Part shown: piece by piece, positions 27,224 to 36,611 of the stretch
How positions within the stretch are numbered: the first letter of the stretch is position 1
How the letters are laid out: each line of letters opens with the position of its first letter
Assembly (NCBI RefSeq): GCF_900099825.1
Contig: NZ_LT629693.1
Span: forward strand, 2,666,001 to 2,730,000
Source: Bradyrhizobium ottawaense
GTDB taxonomy: Bacteria; Pseudomonadota; Alphaproteobacteria; Rhizobiales; Xanthobacteraceae
Length of the DNA: 64,000 nucleotides
Direction of reading: 5' to 3'
Notes under the pieces: model-generated
What the model saw: the letters and a program-made list of their open reading frames with translations, nothing else
Told to the model about the DNA's origin: nothing
The model's database searches: none
Made by a program: the position numbers and the translations under genes

Positions 27224-28503
27224 GAGCGAGATCCCCGCGTCAGCCGGCCGCGGTTGAGGATGGTCTTGGGATCGAAGCTGTGGCGCACCCGTTCGCTCAA
27301 CAAAGCAAGCCCGCCCGGTTGCGGATGGAATACATCGACGTTGCGCCGGACCGGTTCGGACGCCCGGACCAGCATGGCGTGGCCGCCGGCGGCCTCGACG
27401 CGCTGGCGCACCAGCGCGGCTTGCGCGTCCGGCCTGGGCGGCAACGCCGCCCAGATCAGGCCGCCACCCCAGTCGTAGATCACGTCGCCCCCGGTATCGC
27501 GCGCCAGCGCCTGGCCAAGGGCGCCACCGGCGGCCGGCGGACAGACGATCCGCCACACCGGCCACGCCCCGAGCGAGCCGCGCGCCGCGAACGGCTCGAT
27601 ATCGCGGATCGCACGCCAGACCGCGTTAGAGGCCGTATCCTGCAAAATCTCCACCGCCCCAAACGGCGCGAGTGTCTTGGACAATGAAACGGCGCGATCC
27701 GCGACCGAGGCGGCAATGCCTTCCAGCCGGATCAGCGTCACCGCCTGGTCCTGAGACCCAAGGCCCTGAGACCCAAGGCTCTGAGACTCAAGGCCCTTGG
27801 ACCCCAGATCCGCCAGCGCGCCGCCGGCCGGCCGGAACGCCGAGGTCGGCAGGTGCGCGGCACCCGAGACGTCGAACGGCGAGCCGAGTGCCGCCGTCAT
27901 CGCCCGATTCGCGGTCAGGTCGTCGAGGGCGCGCAGCATCAGCGTGCGCTCGCTTTCGGGCTTCGGCATCACCTTCAACGTCACTTCGGTCATGACCGCC
28001 AGCGTGCCCCACGACCCCGTCAGCAACTTGCAGAGATCGTAGCCGGTGACGTTCTTCACCACCCTACCCCCGGTCTTGAAGCTGTCGCCGAAGCCGGACA
28101 CCGCATGCGCGCCCAGCAGATGATCGCGCGCGCCGCCGGCCTTGATGCGGCGGGGACCGGCGAGGCCCACGCCGATCATGCCGCCGATGGTGCCGTTGCC
28201 GGGCATGCCGAGCAGTAGCGAGGTGTCGACCGGCTCGAACGCGAATTGCTGGTTCTTGGAATCGATCAGCGACTGCACGTCGGCAAGCGGGGCGCCGGCC
28301 TGCACCGTGATGATCAGTTCGTTCGGCTCGTAGGCCGAGACCGCATTCAGCGCCGACAGATCCAGCAGCGCATTGGTCGCCATCGGCTGGCCGACCTGAC
28401 GCCTGGTGCCATGGCCGACGATCTCGAGCGGCTGCTCGCTGGCGATCGCCGCCCGCACCACCTGTTCGACGTCCTGGGCGTCACGTACCTTGAGAGTGTC
28501 CAT
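27220..28503 (-). CDS. glcE: Glycolate oxidase FAD-binding subunit GlcE
   Basis: 427 residues from ATG 28503. It has the FAD-binding type 4 (VAO) layout: PGNGTIGGMIGVGLAGPRR (residues about 100-118) and KTGGRVVKNVTGYDL (about 140-154). It acts with GlcD and GlcF at the inner membrane. An unusual insertion near residues 232-250 is made of SQGL-type repeats (GLESQSLGSQGLGSQ), encoded by a 15-bp tandem repeat, and is not expected in GlcE. It overlaps glcF by the ATGA arrangement, and starts nine bases after the acyltransferase stop. Confidence 0.95.
   Translation of the reverse strand: MDTLKVRDAQDVEQVVRAAIASEQPLEIVGHGTRRQVGQPMATNALLDLSALNAVSAYEPNELIITVQAGAPLADVQSLIDSKNQQFAFEPVDTSLLLGMPGNGTIGGMIGVGLAGPRRIKAGGARDHLLGAHAVSGFGDSFKTGGRVVKNVTGYDLCKLLTGSWGTLAVMTEVTLKVMPKPESERTLMLRALDDLTANRAMTAALGSPFDVSGAAHLPTSAFRPAGGALADLGSKGLESQSLGSQGLGSQDQAVTLIRLEGIAASVADRAVSLSKTLAPFGAVEILQDTASNAVWRAIRDIEPFAARGSLGAWPVWRIVCPPAAGGALGQALARDTGGDVIYDWGGGLIWAALPPRPDAQAALVRQRVEAAGGHAMLVRASEPVRRNVDVFHPQPGGLALLSERVRHSFDPKTILNRGRLTRGSRS
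27751..27810 (-). repeat. 15-bp tandem repeat inside glcE
   Basis: CTGAGACCCAAGGCC (27751-27765), CTGAGACCCAAGGCT (27766-27780), CTGAGACTCAAGGCC (27781-27795), then a diverged fourth unit to 27810. The unit length is a multiple of three, so the expansion adds five residues per copy and keeps the frame. Confidence 0.92.
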
Positions 28504-28511
28504 CGGAAGCC

Positions 28512-29690
28512 CTAGACGATTGCGCGCAACGGCGACTGCCGCAGCACGAAGGCGGATGCCGCGAAACTGCCGATCGCCGCAAGGAACGTCAGCAGCATGG
28601 CTTTCACCACCGCGCCCAGTGCGACCGGATGCAGCAGAATGGCGAAGCCGATCAAGATCGGCGGATGAATCAGGTAGATGCCGAACGCATTGTCGGAAAG
28701 CCGCCGTGCAACCGGTCCTTGCACGTCGAAATAACGTCGGTAGATCGCAAGCATCAAAAGACCCATTCCCACACAGACCAGCGCTTCCCACAGGCATTTT
28801 CCGGCACTCACCGGATTGAACCCGCCCGCATATTGCGCAGTCTCGCCCTGCAAGCCACCGCCAAACACGATGAGCGCAGCAAATAGCGGGACCGACAACG
28901 CCAGCGCGAGCGATCCCCACAGCAAAGACAGGCGCGCGGGAAATTCCGTGATCCAGTTGCCGCGATAGCCGAGGACGCCGGCCGCAAACATCAGGACGTA
29001 TTGAGGGAAGTCGCCTGGGTGCATGTTGAGGATCGAGGCGTTCCCGCTTACGCCGACACGGACCAGAAAGGTCGAAGCCGCCATCACGGCGATGAAGGCC
29101 GCCACCGCTATGGCGCCACGGCGATCGCCGGCGAGTTCGATCCGGGACTCCTTCCACCCGGTCAGCCGGACCAGCGCGTAGACGATGGCAAACAGCAGAA
29201 GCGCGGCGCAGAACCACATCGGTCCGGTTTCCGAAAGCCACTCGCCGTCCCTGAGATGAAGCAGCCATTGGTGCCCGAAGCCACCGTCGCCCCATGTCGA
29301 GGACAGGAAATACTGGGTGAGCGGGCCGATCACGAGCATATACAGCAGTGTCGGCAAACCGAGCCGGAAACAGCGGTCGCGGAGAAACCGCGAAAACCCC
29401 TTCCGATCGTAAGCGGCGGCGGAAAAATAGCCCGCAATGAAGAAAAGCACCGCCATGAAAAATGCCTGCAGGAAACTCTGGTAAACGCCGAAGAAAACCG
29501 TGGTGCCGAAACCTGTCTTTTGCCGGTCCACGTAGTACCAGTTTCCGAACGGACTATAGGTGTCGCATGCATGCATGCTGAGCACCAGAACGATCATCGT
29601 CCATCTGATGTTGTCGATGAAAGCCAGGCGAGAAGCGGTGCGCTCTTCGCTCGCCGCGCGTGTCATCCCACCGATCGAGAAATCCGTCAT
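28512..29690 (-). CDS. Acyltransferase-3 family membrane protein inside the glc operon
   Basis: 392 residues, about ten hydrophobic helices, with the acyltransferase-3 hallmarks: FIDNIRWTMIVLVLSMHACD near the N-terminus (the His of the family active site) and GIYLIHPPILIG near residue 338. Such proteins O-acetylate sugars, polysaccharides or lipids on the periplasmic side. It has a GAGG ribosome site, lies 27 bases after glcD and 8 bases before glcE, so it is part of the same transcript. Glycolate oxidation does not need it. The substrate is unknown. Confidence 0.9.
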   Translation of the reverse strand: MTDFSIGGMTRAASEERTASRLAFIDNIRWTMIVLVLSMHACDTYSPFGNWYYVDRQKTGFGTTVFFGVYQSFLQAFFMAVLFFIAGYFSAAAYDRKGFSRFLRDRCFRLGLPTLLYMLVIGPLTQYFLSSTWGDGGFGHQWLLHLRDGEWLSETGPMWFCAALLLFAIVYALVRLTGWKESRIELAGDRRGAIAVAAFIAVMAASTFLVRVGVSGNASILNMHPGDFPQYVLMFAAGVLGYRGNWITEFPARLSLLWGSLALALSVPLFAALIVFGGGLQGETAQYAGGFNPVSAGKCLWEALVCVGMGLLMLAIYRRYFDVQGPVARRLSDNAFGIYLIHPPILIGFAILLHPVALGAVVKAMLLTFLAAIGSFAASAFVLRQSPLRAIV

Positions 29691-29717
29691 GCGTGCCTCG
29701 GGTCGCTGCCAGGGCCC

Positions 29718-31211
29718 TCAGAATCGCGGAAGTTCGGGAAATGCCAGCTTGCCGCCGTGCACATGGACGCGGCCGAGTTCGGCGCAGCGGTGCAGCGTCG
29801 GAAACACCTTGCCGGGATTGAGCAAGCCCTGGGCGTCGAACGCGCATTTCAGCCGCTGCTGCTGGTTGAGATCGATCTCGGTGAACATTTCCGGCATCAG
29901 GTCGCGCTTCTCGATGCCGACGCCATGTTCGCCGGTGAGCACGCCGCCGAGTTCGACGCAGCAGCGCAGGATGTCGGCGCCGAAGGCTTCCGCCTTCTCC
30001 ATCTCGCCGGGCTTGTTGGCGTCGTACAGGATCAGCGGGTGCAGATTGCCGTCGCCGGCGTGAAACACGTTGGCGACGCCGAGTCCGTATTTTTCCGACA
30101 GTTCGCGGATGCGCGTCAGCGCCTTCGGCAGCGCGCCGCGCGGAATGGTGCCGTCCATGCAGAGATAGTCGGGCGAGATGCGTCCCACCGCCGGAAACGC
30201 CGCCTTGCGGCCGGCCCAGAACAGATTGCGCTCGGTCTCGGACGTGGAAATCTGGCAGGTGGTCGAACCGCAGCCCTGCGCGATCGCCTCGACGCGGCGG
30301 ATCAGTTCATCGACCTCGACGCTCGGCCCGTCGAGCTCGATGATCAGCAGCGCCTCGACATCGAGCGGATAGCCGGCGTGGACAAAGGCTTCGGCGGCGT
30401 GGATCGCGGGCTTGTCCATCATTTCCATGCCGCCCGGAATGATGCCGGCGCCGATGATGCGGGCCACGCACTCGCCGGCGGCCTCGACCTCGGCAAAACC
30501 GACCATCAGCGCGCGGGCGGTCTCCGGTTTCTGCAGGATCCGCACCGTGATCTCGGTGATGACGCCGAGCAGGCCTTCGGAGCCGGTGATGATGCCCATC
30601 AGGTCGTAGCCGGCATTTTCCGCCGACTTGCCGCCGATTTTCAGGATCTCGCCCGACATCAGCACGATTTCGCAGCCGAGCACGTTGTTGGTGGTCATGC
30701 CGTATTTCAGGCAATGCACCCCGCCGGAGTTTTCCGCGACATTGCCGCCGATCGAGCAGGCGATCTGCGACGACGGATCCGGCGCATAATAGAACCCGGC
30801 ATGCGCCACCGCCTGGCTGATGGCGAGATTGGTGACGCCGGGTTCGGTGACCACGACGCGGTTGTCGAAATCGATCTCGCGGATGCGCTTGAACTTGCCC
30901 AGGCCCAGCAGCACGCCGTCGGCCAGCGGCAGCGCGCCGCCGGACAGCGAGGTGCCGGAGCCGCGCGGCACCACCTTGATGCCCTGCTCGGAACAGTATT
31001 TCAGGACTTTCGAGACCTGTTCCGAGGTGTCGGGCAGCACCACGACCATCGGCGGCTGGCGATAGGCCATCAGCCCGTCGGACTCGTAAGGCAGCATTTC
31101 GGCCGGCGTATCGATCACGCCCTCGCCCGGCACGATCGCGCGCAAGGCGGCGACGATGGCGTCGCGGCGATCCAGCACCGCCTGATCGGAGGCCGGCATC
31201 ATGATGGCCAT
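29718..31211 (-). CDS. glcD: Glycolate oxidase FAD-linked subunit GlcD
   Basis: 497 residues. The FAD-binding type 4 domain shows PRGSGTSLSGGALPL (residues about 84-98) and CSIGGNVAENSGGVHCLKYG (about 150-170). The C-terminal FAD-oxidase segment includes HAGDGNLHPLI (about 390) and GGVLTGEHGVGIEKR (about 430). It oxidises glycolate (or D-lactate in close relatives) with GlcE and GlcF. As first gene of the operon it faces cytochrome c across a 283-base divergent region that holds a strong palindrome. GlcE and GlcF in the operon make glycolate oxidase the best call. Confidence 0.96.
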   Translation of the reverse strand: MAIMMPASDQAVLDRRDAIVAALRAIVPGEGVIDTPAEMLPYESDGLMAYRQPPMVVVLPDTSEQVSKVLKYCSEQGIKVVPRGSGTSLSGGALPLADGVLLGLGKFKRIREIDFDNRVVVTEPGVTNLAISQAVAHAGFYYAPDPSSQIACSIGGNVAENSGGVHCLKYGMTTNNVLGCEIVLMSGEILKIGGKSAENAGYDLMGIITGSEGLLGVITEITVRILQKPETARALMVGFAEVEAAGECVARIIGAGIIPGGMEMMDKPAIHAAEAFVHAGYPLDVEALLIIELDGPSVEVDELIRRVEAIAQGCGSTTCQISTSETERNLFWAGRKAAFPAVGRISPDYLCMDGTIPRGALPKALTRIRELSEKYGLGVANVFHAGDGNLHPLILYDANKPGEMEKAEAFGADILRCCVELGGVLTGEHGVGIEKRDLMPEMFTEIDLNQQQRLKCAFDAQGLLNPGKVFPTLHRCAELGRVHVHGGKLAFPELPRF

Positions 31212-31240
31212 GCGCGTGTCCCTCCAGGGCGTTAAATTTC

Positions 31241-31270
31241 AAGGCGCTGGATTCCAGGCCGTCGGATTCC
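31241..31270. repeat. 15-bp imperfect tandem duplication upstream of glcD
   Basis: AAGGCGCTGGATTCC (31241-31255) and AGGCCGTCGGATTCC (31256-31270), sharing GGATTCC and flanking positions, followed by AAGCCC. Lies in the glcD leader. Confidence 0.6.
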
Positions 31271-31390
31271 AAGCCCATGCGTTATCGATTTGTGGTGCCA
31301 AATCAAGCACGTCTGAGCAGATTTGGGTAGGCCACCAAGGTCGGATTGCCGTACCGGGCAACGATGAGTTCTCTCTGGGGCAAGTCCATC

Positions 31391-31418
31391 GTCATGAAAC
31401 CTGTCAAGGTTTCATGAC
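31391..31418. promoter_or_regulatory. Perfect 12-bp inverted repeat between glcD and cytochrome c
   Basis: GTCATGAAACCT (31391-31402), four-base spacer GTCA, AGGTTTCATGAC (31407-31418). No T run follows in either direction, so a regulator-binding site is more likely than a terminator. It lies 180 bases upstream of glcD and 77 bases upstream of the cytochrome gene, and could serve both. Confidence 0.7.
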
Positions 31419-31494
31419 TTGTCCTGTCGAAGCCGGCCATGCCACAAGCGAGTCGCAGCGATAGTCACCCCACCGAAGAGACGAAGAGCATCCC

Positions 31495-31902
31495 ATGATG
31501 AAACCGACCTTGAGCGCGCTGATTGCCCTCACCTCCCTGACTTTAGCGGCGGCGGGCGCGCTGGCGCAGGACGTCGACCTCGCCGCCGGCAAGGCCTCGT
31601 TCAACAAGTGCCTGGCCTGCCACGCGATCGGCGACGGCGCCAAGAACAAGGTCGGCCCGGAACTGAACGGGCTCGACGGCCGCCATTCCGGCACCGCGGA
31701 AGGCTATTCCTATTCGGACGCCAACAAGAACTCCGGCATCACCTGGAACGAGGCCCAGTTCAAGGAATATATCAAGGACCCCAAGGCCAAGATTCCCGGC
31801 ACCAAGATGGCCTTCGCCGGCATCAAGAGCGAGACCGAGATCAACAACCTCTGGGCCTTCATCTCGCAATACGACAAGGACGGCAAGACCAAGTCCAAGT
31901 AA
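31495..31902 (+). CDS. Class I cytochrome c (c2/c550-like), periplasmic
   Basis: 135 residues. A signal peptide (residues 1-24, ending GALAQ) precedes a single heme-binding motif CLACH with Cys39, Cys42 and His43. The sixth ligand is probably Met105 in PGTKMAF. It carries electrons between membrane complexes in the periplasm. ATG at 31495 is followed at once by a second ATG. The divergent glc operon suggests possible linked control, but the cytochrome may simply serve general respiration. Confidence 0.95.
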   Translation: MMKPTLSALIALTSLTLAAAGALAQDVDLAAGKASFNKCLACHAIGDGAKNKVGPELNGLDGRHSGTAEGYSYSDANKNSGITWNEAQFKEYIKDPKAKIPGTKMAFAGIKSETEINNLWAFISQYDKDGKTKSK

Positions 31903-31907
31903 GGCTC

Positions 31908-31936
31908 GCCGGCGATTCCGCACGAGAATCGCCGGC
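31908..31936. terminator. Hairpin after cytochrome c
   Basis: Perfect 11-bp stem GCCGGCGATTC (31908-31918) / GAATCGCCGGC (31926-31936) with a 7-base loop. It has no T run, so termination strength is uncertain; it separates two convergent genes. Confidence 0.6.
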
Positions 31937-31950
31937 CGGTCTCGGCGACG

Positions 31951-32244
31951 TTACGCCAGCGTATGCACGATCACCGGCCCGGCCACCGCCGTCGCCGGCC
32001 CGGTGAGCAGCTGCTCAAGATCGTGCTCGATCCAGGCCAGCGCGCGCTTGTTGGATTCCTCGGCGCCCGCAAAATTGTTGAACAGGCTGATCGCGATCAC
32101 CGTGTCGTCGGGCGTATAGACCACGTAATAGCCCATGAAGCCCTCGACCCCGCTAATCACGGGAATGGCCCCCTCCTTGATCCGGCGTGTCAGCTCTTCG
32201 ACCTTGCCGGCCTTTGCCTTGCCTTGACGTATGGCGGCGTACAT
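31951..32244 (-). CDS. Small ABM-like (dimeric alpha-beta barrel) protein
   Basis: 97 residues from ATG 32244 with GAGGGAGAG upstream. The pattern (YAAIRQGKAKAGKVEELTRRI...GFMGYYVVYTPDDTVIAISLF) is that of antibiotic-biosynthesis-monooxygenase-like or stress-responsive alpha-beta barrels, which form dimers. The C-terminal half carries a helix and a final strand GPVIVHTLA. No catalytic residue is certain. Convergent with cytochrome c. Confidence 0.8.
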   Translation of the reverse strand: MYAAIRQGKAKAGKVEELTRRIKEGAIPVISGVEGFMGYYVVYTPDDTVIAISLFNNFAGAEESNKRALAWIEHDLEQLLTGPATAVAGPVIVHTLA

Positions 32245-32422
32245 GGCGCTCTCCCTCAAAGGTCAGCTGCCCGTAAACGAGAAACTTTCACGCGGTCGCA
32301 TGCTGGGCGGGACGAGCAGCGGAATCCCGCAACAGTCGCCATCGTGCAATGGCTAGGCTACGCCGATCCCGCCAGGATGGAAGACGGCGCGAGCAGAGGC
32401 GGACCCGGGAATTGCCGCCGCC

Positions 32423-33418
32423 CTAATTGACGGCCGCCGCCGTGCTTGGCGCCATCGCGCCGATCATCGCCTCAATCTCGGCCATCACGCGATCGGGCGC
32501 GGCGTTCTGCACCATGTGACCGACGCCGGGCAGCACGACCAGTTTGGCATTGGGCGCGGTGGCGGCCAGCGGCTGCGAGTGGATATGGGTCGACACGGTC
32601 TTGTCGGAGCCGTCCCCCGAAATGATCGTGACCGGCACCTTAATCTCGGCATAACGCGGCGCCTGCCCGGCGACGGCGGCCTTCAGCGTCGCCAGGTCGT
32701 GCGCATTGGCAAGAAATTCGCGCGGCCGCAGCAGCAACATCGTCGCGGTCTCGCGGACATATCCGTCCGGCATCGCCTGCGGGAAGAACACGCTGCGCGC
32801 GCCGGGCTCGGCCAGAACGGCGCCGAGCGGCAGCGTGATCGTGTAGGCCAGTAGCGGGCCGATCACCGGCAGGGCCACGATCTTGTTGTAGCGTCCGACG
32901 CCGCCGGGCCATGGATAGGCCACCGGCGCCAGCATCACGAGGCCCGCGACCGCTTGCGGATAATCCAGTGCCATCCGTGCGCCCAGCGCGCCGGCCCAGG
33001 AATGCACCACGAAGATCGCCGTGGTGATGCCAAGCCTGGCCAGCGCCTCCGCGACCATCCGGCCCTGGATTTCCGGCGTCGAGTCGTCGAGGCGCGCGCG
33101 GGTGCTCCAGCCATGCCCGGGACGATCGATCAGGATCACGCGGTGATTTTTTGCGAGGCCCTCGCCGAGCGGCCGCCGCATCGCTTCGAGATTGGAACTG
33201 GCGCCATGCAGCATCACGATCGGCGGACCGGCCGCATCGCGCGGGCCGAGTTCGACGATGTGAAGGCTGGCCCCGGAAACCTCGACGATGGCACCGCGCA
33301 CAGGATGCGCCCGCTGCACCAGCAGCACACCGGCCTGCGTGATCAGCGCCAGAACCAGCAGCGCAGCCCCGATAATCACCGCCACCATGGCAAATGCCTG
33401 AAAAATCTTTCGCACCAA
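32423..33418 (-). CDS. Alpha/beta hydrolase with N-terminal membrane anchor
   Basis: Up to 331 residues. A hydrophobic helix at residues 5-28 anchors or exports it. The catalytic triad of the fold is visible: Ser in VVHSWAGALG (near residue 140), acid in SGDGSDKT (about 270) and His in GVGHMVQNAAPD (about 300); the oxyanion loop is MLHGASSN. The frame opens at TTG 33418/GTG 33415; ATG 33388 is another candidate, and ribosome-site evidence does not decide. Substrate unknown, haloperoxidase/epoxide-hydrolase-like style. Confidence 0.88.
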   Translation of the reverse strand: MVRKIFQAFAMVAVIIGAALLVLALITQAGVLLVQRAHPVRGAIVEVSGASLHIVELGPRDAAGPPIVMLHGASSNLEAMRRPLGEGLAKNHRVILIDRPGHGWSTRARLDDSTPEIQGRMVAEALARLGITTAIFVVHSWAGALGARMALDYPQAVAGLVMLAPVAYPWPGGVGRYNKIVALPVIGPLLAYTITLPLGAVLAEPGARSVFFPQAMPDGYVRETATMLLLRPREFLANAHDLATLKAAVAGQAPRYAEIKVPVTIISGDGSDKTVSTHIHSQPLAATAPNAKLVVLPGVGHMVQNAAPDRVMAEIEAMIGAMAPSTAAAVN

Positions 33419-33457
33419 TGAGCTACGGCCGGAGCCTGCGCGGGGTTTCGGAACGGC

Positions 33458-33486
33458 TATCCACAGGACGCAGCCCCTGTGGATAA
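33458..33486. promoter_or_regulatory. DnaA-box-like inverted pair
   Basis: TATCCACAGG (33458-33467) and CCTGTGGATA (33476-33485) form a perfect inverted repeat. The right arm with flanking A is TGTGGATAA, a perfect DnaA box; the left is CTATCCACA with one change. A third partial copy, AATCCACAGG, is at 33590-33599. Could bind DnaA, or be a simple hairpin. Confidence 0.55.
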
Positions 33487-33652
33487 CGGGGTCATCCGGC
33501 CGTCATCGCAACTTTATACGAATGCGTTGACACTTTCGCCATGTGTCGGCGTGCCTGATGGGGCAGCCGGCGCCCGAAACTGTACCCGAAATCCACAGGA
33601 ACAGCGGCCGCGGCCACGACTTTTGTTCCAGAGTACAATCGGAGAACTAGCC

Positions 33653-33832
33653 ATGATTTCCAATGCAAGCGAAGCGGCCATCGACCAGATCGTGGCAAAC
33701 TGCAACGGCGACATTCGCGGGGCGCTGAAGGCGCTGTTGCTGGTAAATGAGCGGCTCGAGGCGGAGCTGGCGGAGTTCTACGCGGCCGTCGGACTCGACG
33801 GAATGGCCCGCGGCAGCAACGCCGTGCACTAG
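33653..33832 (+). CDS. Small conserved-looking protein, unknown
   Basis: 59 residues from ATG 33653 with GGAG nine bases upstream. A compact helical protein: DQIVANCNGDIRGALKALLLVNERLEAELAEF, which looks like a short helix pair, possibly amphipathic, and could oligomerise. A TACAAT hexamer at 33634 may be a -10. No family known to me can be named. It stands between the hydrolase promoter and a broken exported gene. Confidence 0.7.
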   Translation: MISNASEAAIDQIVANCNGDIRGALKALLLVNERLEAELAEFYAAVGLDGMARGSNAVH

Positions 33833-33866
33833 AATTTCCAGGATACCCGCCTAGCTCGAAAACGCT

Positions 33867-34146
33867 CTAATCGTTCTTGTCCGCTTTGTCCGCGTCCCGC
33901 GCTTCGTCGGGCGGTTCCGGCGGGCATTCGCGAATGGTCGAGCGCGCCAGCTTGGCGTCATCGTTCGACCGATAGGGGCCGGCTTCCAAACGTGACGTTG
34001 CCGCCGACCTGGCTGTTGACGACCGGGTTGCTGGTAATGATCTCGCATTTGCCGCTCGCGCGATCGCCGGTCACCCAGTAGCCTTGCGCGAAGGCGACGT
34101 TTCCGGCCGCGATCAAACTCGCGCCGGCCAGCAGCAATGACTTCAT
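33867..34146 (-). pseudogene. Small exported protein gene with a frameshift
   Basis: ATG 34146 opens a signal peptide (MKSLLLAGASLIAAGNVAFA) and a short domain (YWVTGDRASGKCEIITSNPV...GNVTFG). Around 33975-33984 (run GGGGCCGG on the plus strand) the frame breaks, and the first frame ends at once. In the neighbouring frame a coherent continuation runs GPYRSNDDAKLARSTIRECP, then an Asp/Ala/Lys-rich tail to TAG 33867. One extra base in the C-run explains it. Either a real mutation or a sequencing error; the intact product would have about 92 residues. Confidence 0.85.
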
Positions 34147-34270
34147 GGCTACGCTCCCAACACGCTGAGAAAAAGACGCTGTGACGCCAGATAATAGCGC
34201 GTCGGCGAGCTGTGTTCCCGTACCTCGGCACGCTGTCCGAAGTTGAGGTTAACCGGGGCTCTCTTTAATT

Positions 34271-34340
34271 GGGCATGATCTTATCGGAAAACCGGTACCC
34301 ACTTTGCGCTTGCGCGGCCCTCCGGGTCCGGATCATGCCC
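34271..34340. repeat. Inverted repeat GGGCATGATC ... GATCATGCCC
   Basis: Perfect 10-bp arms at 34271-34280 and 34331-34340 enclosing 50 bases that include AAAACCGGTACCCACTTTGC, a bradyrhizobial-style intergenic palindrome. It ends next to the TPR gene stop. Confidence 0.75.
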
Positions 34341-34344
34341 GGAA

Positions 34345-35013
34345 TCAGATATCGCGGCCTTCGACCTTTTCGGTCAGCGTCTTGACCAGCTCCGGCACCT
34401 TTTCCAGGTGCGGATTGACGGCGAGCGCCTTGCGGAACGCATCGAGCGCGCGCTTCTCGTCGCCGATGTCCTGCATGATCATGCCGAGGCCGGCCAGCGC
34501 GCCGAAATGGCGGGGTTCGCGGATCAAAACCTCTCGGATGTCCTCGAGCGAATGGGCATAGTCGTTCTTCAGATAAAACAGCGTCGCGCGCCGGTTCCAC
34601 GCCTCGACGTAATCCGGGCGCAGCTTGACCACGGCATCCAGGAGCTTGATCGCAACATCCATCTGCTGCGCGTCCATCGCCGCCTTGGCGCGCAGCATCA
34701 ACAGCGCCGCGGTATCGCTCGGGGTCTGCATCCACATCGCCCAGATCCGCGCCTCGACATGTTTGGCGCTGGCTTCATCGGGGGCGGCCTTCAGTGCACC
34801 GAACAGGAAATCCAGTCCGCGGCTGCGATCGGCGCCGATCTTGGGCAACTTGGCCGGCGCTTCCGGCAGCTTCTTCTGGCTCTTCGGCGGGGGGATGACC
34901 CGGGGATCGCGGGGAGAATCGCTCTGGGCAAAAGCCGTCAGCGGCACGGCTGCAATAACAGCGGCGAAGATCGCAATCCGGCAGTCTCTGGCATCCGGGA
35001 ATCTCAAAGCCAT
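34345..35013 (-). CDS. Exported TPR-repeat protein
   Basis: 222 residues. A signal peptide (residues about 9-29, ending AFAQ) is followed by a Pro/Lys linker and three or more tetratricopeptide repeats, for example AAMDAQQMDVAIKLLDAVVKLRPDYVEAWNRRATLFYLKNDY and GMIMQDIGDEKRALDAFRKALAVNP (motifs given by start: residue about 110 and 178). TPRs mediate protein-protein contact, here probably in the periplasm. Upstream of rpmJ, opposite neighbours, no operon partner. Confidence 0.88.
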   Translation of the reverse strand: MALRFPDARDCRIAIFAAVIAAVPLTAFAQSDSPRDPRVIPPPKSQKKLPEAPAKLPKIGADRSRGLDFLFGALKAAPDEASAKHVEARIWAMWMQTPSDTAALLMLRAKAAMDAQQMDVAIKLLDAVVKLRPDYVEAWNRRATLFYLKNDYAHSLEDIREVLIREPRHFGALAGLGMIMQDIGDEKRALDAFRKALAVNPHLEKVPELVKTLTEKVEGRDI

Positions 35014-35124
35014 GCGCCAAGTCTAGACGCGCAAAATCGCGCTGCAAAGCAGCACGTCGTCAAAGACCTGTGAAGCGAGGGGTGCTGGCGCAAAAACCCG
35101 CAGCCTAGGCTTAGCCTTGTCGGC

Positions 35125-35250
35125 TTAACCTTGGCGGGCCTTGAAGCGGCGCTGCACCTTGTTGATCACGTAAACCCGGCCCTTGCGGCGGACCAGACGG
35201 TTGTTGCGATGGCGACCGCGCAGCGATTTCAACGAGTTACGGACCTTCAT
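35125..35250 (-). CDS. rpmJ: 50S ribosomal protein L36
   Basis: A 41-residue protein, [17 protein letters not shown]... ending RRFKARQG, matches L36 of alphaproteobacteria. It is one of the small basic proteins of the large ribosomal subunit near the peptidyl-transferase region. This is the form without the zinc-binding cysteines, so it does not need zinc. ATG at 35248-35250, TAA at 35125-35127. It stands alone, as rpmJ of this type usually does. Confidence 0.95.
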   Translation of the reverse strand: MKVRNSLKSLRGRHRNNRLVRRKGRVYVINKVQRRFKARQG

Positions 35251-35582
35251 GGGACAATCCTGATGCTTCGAAAGGCCGTGTTGAAGGCCGAACCTGAATA
35301 CCTGCCCGATAGTGGCAAAATGGGATTAACCCCGCCAGCGGCGATCCGCCCGGGATGCGCGGTTTCTAAGCCATCGCGGGGCCGGATGTCAATCAACCCT
35401 GCAATGGCGCCTCAATCCGTTCTCCGGTTCCGCTATGGAACTGATTCTCCAGCGATTTTTGTCAAAGGCGAGCGTCAATTAGTCTCAGATTTTTGGACCC
35501 CGAAGCAGGTTCGAACCGTATAAGAGGCATCAGGGCCCGCAACGCGTTGGCCAGACCTCCTGCGAAATGGACCCATCCCGGA

Positions 35583-36611
<1,029 letters not shown>

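Noticed and set aside
27751..27810. CRISPR-like array inside glcE
   Set aside because: Repeat units are only 15 bases, contiguous and coding; no spacers or cas genes.
29001..31235. 744-codon plus-strand frame over glcD and the acyltransferase
   Set aside because: Antisense shadow; His/Asp/Arg-rich and without any recognisable motif.
31908..31936. Second operator for cytochrome c
   Set aside because: The palindrome lies after the gene and between convergent genes, so a transcript-end hairpin is more likely.
33430..33600. Replication origin from DnaA-like boxes
   Set aside because: Only two good boxes, no AT-rich unwinding region and no dnaA/dnaN/gidA neighbours.
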